From: Spirochaetaceae bacterium
GTDB taxonomy: Bacteria > Spirochaetota > Spirochaetia > SZUA-6 > RPPD01
Direction: 5' to 3'
NCBI GenBank assembly: GCA_003818675.1
Contig: RPPD01000020.1
Location: 1 to 12,260, forward strand
Length of the DNA: 12,260 bases
Below, one piece after another: positions 1-5,811 of this stretch. The notes under the pieces were generated by a model. That model had not been told where the DNA came from, searched no databases, and saw only the letters and a program-made list of their open reading frames with translations. Every line of letters starts with the position of its first letter. Within the stretch, counting starts at the first letter, position 1. Position numbers and translations under genes: made by a program.

Positions 1-51
1 AACGGTGATATTGCCACCAGGCCACAACGTGTATTGCCTTCATAACCACAG

Positions 52-64
52 CCTATTGGACAAA
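52..64 (+). repeat. 13-bp direct repeat, left copy
   Basis: CCTATTGGACAAA here is identical to 644-656. It lies at the left edge of the parE remnant and contains the same TTGGAC that serves as the probable -35 box of the intact gene. Confidence 0.7.
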
Positions 65-160
65 ACCCTAAGTTCGCTGGAACACATCCGAATTCACTCC
101 GGAATGTATATCGAACGTGTGGGTGACGGATCCCTGCACTGAGGTTTCAGTTACGGGATT
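52..160 (+). pseudogene. Decayed 5' fragment of a second parE copy
   Basis: Read in the frame starting at 62, the codons give KTLSSLEHIRIHSGMYIERV and then GDGSLH before TGA at 140-142. Codons 13-36 of the intact parE (783-854) give the same peptide except I for L, H for R and E for G, and 61 of 72 bases are identical. Eight of the 11 differences are at third positions, so the copy diverged under protein-level constraint before it decayed. After an apparent 9-base in-frame insertion, ACGGGATT (153-160) matches parE 865-872, and similarity stops at 160. The fragment has no start codon, lacks codons 1-12, and replaces the conserved glycine of the MYIG loop with glutamate, so it cannot encode a working ATPase domain. 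I infer a remnant of a diverged paralogue or a foreign allele, not a fresh tandem duplication. Confidence 0.8.
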
Positions 161-161
161 G

Positions 162-587
162 TCAGTAATTACCTGTATCGTCAAATTGAATCATTATCAT
201 TTGGCCGGTTAAAGTGCCACTATCAGGATATTCGTGGTCCGAGTCGAAGATATACCCTGTAGTAATCCCGGCAGGCGCAATACCGCTGAGCATTCTTCCA
301 TAGCCGAAGTATTGGGTTTTTGCGCCGATGCCGGTCAGGCACCAGCTAGATTCCCAAGGAGTGATGCATAACGCTCCCACAGAAGATGGATATGTTGGTT
401 CGCTTTTTTCCCAATTATTGCCTATTTTTTGATTGCTACCATTAAAAATGTGCCAGTAATCATAATTGACCCTGATATCACCGAATATAGGAACTGACCT
501 GTCAGTTCGATCATTTATAGGGATCGAGATTGCATATACCGTAATATGGGCTGGAGATGAAAAACAGTGATCTTTGGGTATATACCA
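162..587 (-). CDS. Unrecognised orphan reading frame lacking a start codon; probable gene remnant
   Basis: I do not recognise this protein. The frame runs 141 codons from just after a TAA (588-590) to a TGA at 162-164. It has no ATG, GTG or TTG in its first part; the first usable codon is a GTG at 378-380, which would give only 72 residues. The peptide looks like real protein rather than noise: it is rich in W, Y, G, N, S, T and P, with stretches such as DRTDRSVPIFGDIRVNYDYW and TPWESSWCLTGIGAKTQYFG, two cysteines in its central part (one in GALCIT, one in SSWC), and no transmembrane helix. That composition is typical of a secreted or surface beta-rich domain (inference). A second frame from an ATG at 658-660 runs 49 codons to a TGA at 511-513 and overlaps this one, so a frameshift may separate the original N-terminus from this part. 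Local G+C is about 37%, lower than its neighbours. It ends two bases beyond the parE remnant, on the opposite strand. Confidence 0.4.
   Translation of the reverse strand, partial: WYIPKDHCFSSPAHITVYAISIPINDRTDRSVPIFGDIRVNYDYWHIFNGSNQKIGNNWEKSEPTYPSSVGALCITPWESSWCLTGIGAKTQYFGYGRMLSGIAPAGITTGYIFDSDHEYPDSGTLTGQMIMIQFDDTGNY
491..508. repeat. 18-bp perfect palindrome
   Basis: GAACTGAC (491-498) and GTCAGTTC (501-508) are perfect inverted arms around CT. A second, overlapping inverted pair is TCGATC (507-512) with GATCGA (522-527). The site lies inside the orphan reverse frame, about 140 bases upstream of the parE promoter. It could be an old operator, a small hairpin or chance; no protein partner can be named. 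Confidence 0.35.
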
Positions 588-643
588 TTAAACTGTAAAT
601 AAGGAATTTCTCCCTATTTTTCGTTTTTTGGATATCTTTGAAC

Positions 644-656
644 CCTATTGGACAAA
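644..656 (+). repeat. 13-bp direct repeat, right copy
   Basis: This is identical to 52-64. It overlaps the -35 box of the predicted parE promoter (TTGGAC, 648-653). Confidence 0.7.
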
Positions 657-676
657 TCATGAAATTCGTATAAAAT
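648..676 (+). promoter_or_regulatory. Sigma-70-type promoter for parE-parC
   Basis: TTGGAC (648-653) is followed after 17 bases by TAAAAT (671-676), close to the TTGACA / TATAAT consensus. Transcription would start near 683, giving a leader of about 65 bases before the parE ATG. It is the best-matching promoter I found between the remnant and parE. Confidence 0.5.
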
Positions 677-677
677 T

Positions 678-691
678 ATCCCAACTGGGAT
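678..691. promoter_or_regulatory. Operator-like dyad at the predicted parE transcription start
   Basis: ATCCCA (678-683) and TGGGAT (686-691) are perfect inverted arms separated by AC. The dyad immediately follows the -10 box and straddles the expected start point, where a repressor site would be placed. No regulator is encoded nearby, so this is a positional inference only. Confidence 0.3.
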
Positions 692-703
692 CATTGCGGC
701 CAT

Positions 704-721
704 AAAAGGCTTTGCCTTTTT
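704..721 (+). terminator. Short leader hairpin with T-run, attenuator- or terminator-like
   Basis: AAAAGGC (704-710) pairs with GCCTTTT (714-720) around a TTT loop, and the run of T continues to 721. The stem is short with only three G-C pairs, so termination would be weak. It lies in the predicted parE leader, just upstream of the Shine-Dalgarno GAGGA (733-737). It could attenuate parE expression or be a leftover terminator of a lost upstream gene. Confidence 0.35.
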
Positions 722-746
722 GGACCCTGTTTGAGGACACAATTAA

Positions 747-2537
747 ATGGCAAAAAAACACACTTATGATGAAAGCAAGGTCAAAACCCTAAGTTCACTG
801 GAACACATCCGCCTTCGTTCAGGGATGTATATCGGGCGTGTTGGTGACGGATCAAATATTGATGACGGGATTTACATCCTTATCAAGGAAGTCATCGACA
901 ATTCAGTAGACGAATACATCATGGGCTTCGGTAAAAAAATACACATTTCAATAGAAGGCAAACTGGTAAAAATCAGGGACTTCGGCCGCGGGATCCCGCT
1001 TGGCAAGGTCATAGACTGTGTTTCCATAATCAATACAGGCGCCAAGTACAACGATGATGTTTTCCAGTTCAGCGTGGGTCTGAACGGTGTTGGAACCAAG
1101 GCGGTCAATGCGCTTTCCAAACACTTCCGTGTAGTCTCCATGCGCGACAACAAGTTTTTTGAGGCAATATTTTCCAGAGGGAAGCTTTTAAAAAAACGTG
1201 AAGGAAATGCTCCCAGGGAAAAACCAGGTACCTATGTGGAGTTTGAGCCTGACCCTGAAATCTTCGGGGAATCCAAGTTCAATTACGAGTACATTGACCA
1301 GCGGATGTGGAACTACGCCTACCTTAATTCCGGTTTGACGATGGTCTTCAACAAGCAGGAGTACCAGTCGGAGCGCGGCCTGTATGATCTCCTGGAATCC
1401 GAAGTCGGTGAAAAAACCGTTTATGAAATATCCTATCACAAGGGAGACCATATCGAGTTTGCCTTCACGCATACGGAAGCCTATGGCGAAAGTTATTTTT
1501 CCTTTGTCAACGGACAATTCACCTCTGATGGAGGAACCCACTTGAGCGCCTTCCGCGAAGGCCTTCTTAAGGGTGTGAATGATTTTTACCAGAAAACATA
1601 TTCCGGAGTGGATGTACGCGAGGGGTTTGCCGGAGCGATTGCGATCAAACTGAAAAGCCCGGTGTTTGAAAGCCAGACCAAGAACAAGCTTGGCAACACG
1701 GAGATAAGGTCCTGGATCATCAATGACACAAAGGCTGCTGTCGTGGATTTTCTGCACAAGAACAATACCGCGGCAAAAAAACTCGAGGAAAAAATCGCCA
1801 ACAATGAAAAGCTGCGCAACGAGCTCAATGTAGTCCGGAAGGAAGCCAAGGATGCGGCAAAGAAGATCGCTTTAAAGATTCCCGATCTCAAGGACTGCAA
1901 GTACCATCTCGGTGAAAAGGACGGAGAAGATTCCACTATTTTTATCACTGAAGGACAATCCGCTTCAGGGTCGATGGTTTCCTGCCGTGATGTCTACACT
2001 CAGGCCATTTTCTCTCTCAGGGGAAAACCACAGAACATGTATGACCGCAAGCAGGCCGAGATTTACAAGAATGAAGAGCTCTACAACATGATGATGGCGC
2101 TTGGTATAGAAAATGATATCGAGGGCTTGCGCTATGCTAAAATCGTCATCGCGACCGATGCCGACAATGATGGATTCCACATCCGCAATCTTCTGATGAC
2201 TTTTTTCCTGAGCTATTTTGAGGAACTTGTCGTGTCCCAGAGGGTGTATATCCTGGAAACCCCATTGTTCCGTGTCCGAAACAAGAAAGAGACAGTTTAC
2301 TGCTATAGTGAAAAAGAACGTGATGAAGCAACAGGGCGTCTGGAGAATCCCGAGGTCACACGGTTTAAGGGATTGGGTGAAATAAGCCCAAAAGAGTTTG
2401 GACAGTTTATCGGAGACAACATACGTCTTGTAAATGTCAACATCAAGACAATAAAAGAGGTGCCTGGAATTCTTGATTTCTATATGGGAAAGAACACGCC
2501 CGAACGCCGTGAATATATCATGGAGAACCTGATCTGA
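747..2537 (+). CDS. parE: DNA topoisomerase IV subunit B (ATPase / TOPRIM subunit)
   Basis: This is the ATP-hydrolysing subunit that, with ParC, passes one duplex through another to decatenate replicated chromosomes and relax supercoils in the cytoplasm. Residues 1-200 form the GHKL ATPase domain: E48 (catalytic base), N52 and D55 in EVIDNSVDE, D78 in RDFGRGIP, and the ATP lid SVGLNGVGTKA at 109-119. The QTK loop of the transducer is at 310-312. The TOPRIM domain carries E402 in TEGQSASG and D471, D473 and D475 in ATDADNDGF for Mg2+ binding, and RFKGLGE (539-545) matches the conserved C-terminal motif. SLRGKPQNMYD is ParE-like rather than the GyrB GK(L/I)xN form. At 596 residues it is a little shorter than E. 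coli ParE (about 630) and resembles the short forms of Bacteroidota and Chlamydiota. The ATG follows GAGGA (733-737) at nine bases. The next gene starts one base after the stop, implying translational coupling. A second gyrase-type role cannot be excluded. Confidence 0.93.
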   Translation: MAKKHTYDESKVKTLSSLEHIRLRSGMYIGRVGDGSNIDDGIYILIKEVIDNSVDEYIMGFGKKIHISIEGKLVKIRDFGRGIPLGKVIDCVSIINTGAKYNDDVFQFSVGLNGVGTKAVNALSKHFRVVSMRDNKFFEAIFSRGKLLKKREGNAPREKPGTYVEFEPDPEIFGESKFNYEYIDQRMWNYAYLNSGLTMVFNKQEYQSERGLYDLLESEVGEKTVYEISYHKGDHIEFAFTHTEAYGESYFSFVNGQFTSDGGTHLSAFREGLLKGVNDFYQKTYSGVDVREGFAGAIAIKLKSPVFESQTKNKLGNTEIRSWIINDTKAAVVDFLHKNNTAAKKLEEKIANNEKLRNELNVVRKEAKDAAKKIALKIPDLKDCKYHLGEKDGEDSTIFITEGQSASGSMVSCRDVYTQAIFSLRGKPQNMYDRKQAEIYKNEELYNMMMALGIENDIEGLRYAKIVIATDADNDGFHIRNLLMTFFLSYFEELVVSQRVYILETPLFRVRNKKETVYCYSEKERDEATGRLENPEVTRFKGLGEISPKEFGQFIGDNIRLVNVNIKTIKEVPGILDFYMGKNTPERREYIMENLI

Positions 2538-2538
2538 T

Positions 2539-4605
2539 ATGGCATACGTAAAATCGCTTTTTGATAAAAACTTTCTGGAATACGCCTCATATGTCATCAA
2601 GGACAGGGCCATTCCGCACCTTGATGACGGACTCAAGCCTGTTCAGCGGCGAATACTCCATTCACTTCTGGAAATGGACGATGGTAAATTTCACAAGGTC
2701 GCGAATGTCGTGGGCCATTGCATGAAGTATCATCCACATGGTGACGCTTCCATCTATTCCGCACTCGTGGTCCTGGCCAACAAGGAACTGTTCATCGACC
2801 GCCAGGGAAACTTCGGCAATATCTATACAGGTGACGAGGCATCCGCGGCCAGGTATATTGAATGCCGCATCCTGCCCCTCGCAAAGAAAATCCTCCATAA
2901 CCCGGAGATCACCGAGTATGAAGATTCCTATGACGGGAGAAACAGGGAGCCTGTGACCTTCCCGGCAAAGGTTCCCCTTGTTCTTATCATGGGAGCAGAG
3001 GGAATCGCCGTCGGCATGTCCACAAAAATTCTGCCGCACAATTTTGTGGAAGTGCTCCAGGCCGTAAAAGAAGGCCTGCGCGGCAAAAAGACAAAACTAT
3101 TTCCGGATTTTCCCACTGGTGGCGAAGTTGATGTTTCTGATTATCATGATGGAACAGGCAAGGTTTTAGTACGCGCAAATCTGGATATATCAGATCCAAA
3201 GCGTATCCTGATAAGGGAACTGCCATTTGGGACCACAACGGAATCGCTGATCAACTCCATTGAGAATGCGGCCAAGAAGAACAAAATCAAGATTGCCGGC
3301 ATCAATGATTTTACAACGGCAAATGTTGAAATTGAAATCAAGCTCCAGCGCGGGACATATACATCGGAAGTCGTTGACGCGCTCTACGCGTTTACCGATT
3401 GTGAAATGTCCATCTCCGTCAATCCCCTGGTGATCGTGGACAATAATCCCAGGATCATGACAGTGAGTGAAATCATAGCACACCACAGCGAACGGCTTGT
3501 CAAAATCCTCACGGCAGAACTGAAAATCGAGGAGGGAAAACTCCGGGACAAGCACCACGCGAGGACTCTGGAACAGATTTTTATCCAGGAGCGCATCTAC
3601 AAAAAGATCGAGGACAAAAAGACCCAGGCCGGTGTTGTGAAAGCAGTTCTTGACGGACTGAAACCTTTCGACAAGCAGATAAAGCGCGAGGTGACCGAAG
3701 AAGACGTTGAGCGCCTGCTGAAAATACCGATCCGCAGAATATCGCTTTATGACATCAACAAGGCCAGAACGGAACTGGAAGAAATTGAAGCCAGAATGAA
3801 GGAAGTGCGCAAGCACCTTAAAAACACCGTTGAGTATGCGGAAGATTTCATTAATGAAGTGATCCGCGATTACGGGGAACAGTATCAGAGAAAGTCCCGG
3901 ATCACCAGCTTCCAGAAAGTAGATGTCCGCGAAGCGGCTGCAACACAGAGAAACCTGGACCTGCGCTATGACGAGGAAACAGGTTATCTCGGTACTGAGG
4001 TCAAAACCGGCAGGCTGTTGTTCCAGGTCTCTTCGTATGACAGGATCCTGGTAATCCGGAGAACCGGAGCCTATTCAGTCATGGATGTTCCTGACAAGCT
4101 TTTTGTTGACAAGGGAATGTATCACTGCGTCATGGCTGACAAGGATGAAATGTCCAAGACCGTGATTACGGCCGTGTACATGGACAAGGATACAAGGCAC
4201 CCCTATATAAAACGCTGCATAATTGACAGCTTCATCATCGGCAAGGGATATACATTAGTGGATGAAAACACCCAGATGCTGGCTCTCACATCCAGAACAG
4301 ATGCGGTAATCCGGGTGACATACATCCCCAAGGCCCGCGTTCAGATTCTGGAGGAGGATTTCAAGATTTCCAAATTTCTGGTCAAGGGAATCAAGGCCGG
4401 CGGGGTGCGATTGTCAACCCGCCAAGCTGATAAAGCGGATATTATTGATATCGGGATAAAACCAAGGATACCAACAGACAATGCCGTGAAAAAAGGCTTG
4501 CTCCAGACAGCAAAAAAGGCTGTCCGAAAATCCGTGGCCAAAAAAAAGCCCGCTAAAAAAACAGGCGGGAAAGGCAAAGCCAAACCATCCAAAAAAAGAA
4601 AATAG
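2539..4605 (+). CDS. parC: DNA topoisomerase IV subunit A with lysine-rich tail
   Basis: This is the DNA-cleaving partner of ParE. The breakage-reunion domain occupies about residues 1-440. The catalytic tyrosine is Y106 with R105 before it in ASAARYIE, DDGLKPVQRRIL (29-40) is the family signature, and HPHGDAS lies at 65-71. The tower and coiled coil lie around 310-440, rich in E, K and R. A shortened beta-pinwheel C-terminal domain of about 200 residues follows; it has no clear GyrA box (only the degenerate VKGIKAGGVRL), which supports ParC over GyrA. The positions equivalent to E. coli GyrA S83 and D87 are A70 and S74. The last 38 residues (651-688) contain 16 K and 2 R and no acidic residue, in AKKxPAKK-like runs reminiscent of histone H1. 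Start: ATG one base after the parE stop, with GGAG (2522-2525) inside parE as the probable ribosome site. The TAG overlaps the terminator stem. Confidence 0.93.
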   Translation: MAYVKSLFDKNFLEYASYVIKDRAIPHLDDGLKPVQRRILHSLLEMDDGKFHKVANVVGHCMKYHPHGDASIYSALVVLANKELFIDRQGNFGNIYTGDEASAARYIECRILPLAKKILHNPEITEYEDSYDGRNREPVTFPAKVPLVLIMGAEGIAVGMSTKILPHNFVEVLQAVKEGLRGKKTKLFPDFPTGGEVDVSDYHDGTGKVLVRANLDISDPKRILIRELPFGTTTESLINSIENAAKKNKIKIAGINDFTTANVEIEIKLQRGTYTSEVVDALYAFTDCEMSISVNPLVIVDNNPRIMTVSEIIAHHSERLVKILTAELKIEEGKLRDKHHARTLEQIFIQERIYKKIEDKKTQAGVVKAVLDGLKPFDKQIKREVTEEDVERLLKIPIRRISLYDINKARTELEEIEARMKEVRKHLKNTVEYAEDFINEVIRDYGEQYQRKSRITSFQKVDVREAAATQRNLDLRYDEETGYLGTEVKTGRLLFQVSSYDRILVIRRTGAYSVMDVPDKLFVDKGMYHCVMADKDEMSKTVITAVYMDKDTRHPYIKRCIIDSFIIGKGYTLVDENTQMLALTSRTDAVIRVTYIPKARVQILEEDFKISKFLVKGIKAGGVRLSTRQADKADIIDIGIKPRIPTDNAVKKGLLQTAKKAVRKSVAKKKPAKKTGGKGKAKPSKKRK

Positions 4606-4644
4606 GACAATATCACAGTGGATAGTATGTCCTTATGTTTTTTT
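4604..4644. terminator. Bidirectional intrinsic terminator between convergent parC and the transporter gene
   Basis: AGGACA (4604-4609) pairs with TGTCCT (4628-4633) and TATC (4611-4614) with GATA (4621-4624), around a six-base loop. Seven T follow at 4638-4644 on the plus strand. On the minus strand the hairpin is followed by a T-rich tract (complement of 4589-4603). The hairpin overlaps the parC stop and reaches the first base of the transporter stop, so one structure can serve both operons. Confidence 0.6.
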
Positions 4645-5802
4645 CTCCCGCCTTGAAATGACAAAGAGAAAGACGAGCATCACCATGCAATAGAACAGAA
4701 CAAGACTGAAACCGGTTTGTATTCCAGCAATTTGGCTGACGAAGCCGATGAGTCCCGGACCGATCATGCCGCCTGCGCCTGCAGCGGCAAACAGGAACGA
4801 CATCATGATCACCATGTCTTCCCTGTTTCTTTCCGAAAAGGCGGCAGTGAGAGTCGGGAACATGATTGAAAAAAACAATCCGGTGAAAGGCAGGCACCAT
4901 GCAAACTCTGGCGGGCCGAATATACCCGCAGCAAGGCAGATGATCGAGGCCGCAGTGCAGATGAACAGCATCCGGATATGCCCGACCCGGTCCACGATGA
5001 GGCTGCCAAGTAATCTCCCGGCAGTGAGGCCGACAAAGAATAGCGTCAGGAAAAGCGAACCCATATTGCCGGGAAAAGACTTTGCCTTCTTAAGAAAATC
5101 GACAATCCATGACGCAAGCCCGATTTCCGCCATCACGTAAAGGAAAATTACGATGTTGAAAAACATCACGCCCGGCTTCAGTGCCTTTTTCAGGATCCGG
5201 ACAAGGCTGATTCCAGGCTTTTCATCATCTGTGCGGACTTCTCTGTATTGCAGCAACAGGAACGTGACCAGGGCGATTGCGACCGGAATGATACCGACTG
5301 CGTACGGAATCCTCCATGAATACCCGAGACCGAGGATTGCCGAAGCGTAAAGCGGCGCTGTGATGCCGCCCAAGCCGTGGAAAAAGGCGAGGAGGTTTAG
5401 GGTATTTCCACGATTTTTCACGTGGAGTTCCGTGATCAGGGCATTGGCGCCGACTTCAATGGTACCCAGGCCGTACCCGAGAAAAGCCATAAACAGGGAA
5501 AGCAGGACCAGGCCCTGGAAACAGGCAAAGCCAATAATACCAATACCGCAGGCCCCAAGGGCGAGGAGAATAATGTTTTTTTTGCCGATGCGGCCGGCAA
5601 GCATGCCGGCGATGAGCGTGGCAGCAAGAAATCCCGCGTATTGTGCCATGAGGATTATCCCGCCATCGGAGTAATTAAAGAAGGGCTCTTCCAGTAAAAC
5701 AGGGATGGCAGGGCCTTTGATATTGTCCAGAAAACCAAAGATAAAAAAGCAGAAAAAGCAGCCTATGGTGATCAGCATGACCGCTGAGTTTTGTTTTGTC
5801 AT
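4633..5802 (-). CDS. MFS sugar transporter of the FucP-like (FHS) type
   Basis: This is a 389-residue inner-membrane protein with about twelve hydrophobic helices and no signal peptide. The MFS motif A is GMLAGRIGKKN (66-76), and a charged cytoplasmic loop (about 186-210, YREVRTDDEK) separates the two six-helix halves. D26 in the first helix (GFLDN) and E117 in GTIEVGANAL fall where E. coli FucP has its proton-coupling D46 and E135. NLLAFFHGLGGITAPL also resembles the FHS motif in helix 5. I therefore infer proton-coupled import of a sugar, with the substrate unknown. The ATG lies nine bases after the fused synthase-phosphorylase stop, so it is the last gene of the glucan operon. The only ribosome-site candidate is GGGGAT inside the end of the upstream gene, suggesting coupled translation. 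It might import glucose or an oligosaccharide feeding glycogen, or export or recycle a glucan product; family assignment is firmer than substrate. Confidence 0.75.
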   Translation of the reverse strand: MTKQNSAVMLITIGCFFCFFIFGFLDNIKGPAIPVLLEEPFFNYSDGGIILMAQYAGFLAATLIAGMLAGRIGKKNIILLALGACGIGIIGFACFQGLVLLSLFMAFLGYGLGTIEVGANALITELHVKNRGNTLNLLAFFHGLGGITAPLYASAILGLGYSWRIPYAVGIIPVAIALVTFLLLQYREVRTDDEKPGISLVRILKKALKPGVMFFNIVIFLYVMAEIGLASWIVDFLKKAKSFPGNMGSLFLTLFFVGLTAGRLLGSLIVDRVGHIRMLFICTAASIICLAAGIFGPPEFAWCLPFTGLFFSIMFPTLTAAFSERNREDMVIMMSFLFAAAGAGGMIGPGLIGFVSQIAGIQTGFSLVLFYCMVMLVFLFVISRREKKT

Positions 5803-5811
5803 GCCCGTCTG

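Noticed and set aside
1..51. Possible minus-strand coding stretch (PIGCGYEGNTRCG) at the window start
   Set aside because: It is too short and truncated by the window edge to support a gene; it is recorded only because it shares the 13-bp repeat with 644-656.
511..660. 49-codon minus-strand frame starting with ATG at 658-660
   Set aside because: It is too short to call alone and has no family or clear ribosome site. It is noted only as a possible frameshifted N-terminus of the orphan frame ending at 162.
1188..1757. 189-codon open frame on the minus strand
   Set aside because: It lies entirely antisense to the ATPase/transducer part of parE, whose motifs are intact. The peptide shows no family features; it is a shadow frame.
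1965..2636. 223-codon open frame on the minus strand
   Set aside because: It is antisense to the TOPRIM end of parE and crosses the parE-parC junction. It has no ribosome site or recognisable domain.
3190..3816. 208-codon open frame on the minus strand
   Set aside because: It is antisense to the middle of parC and follows that gene's codon periodicity; it is a shadow.
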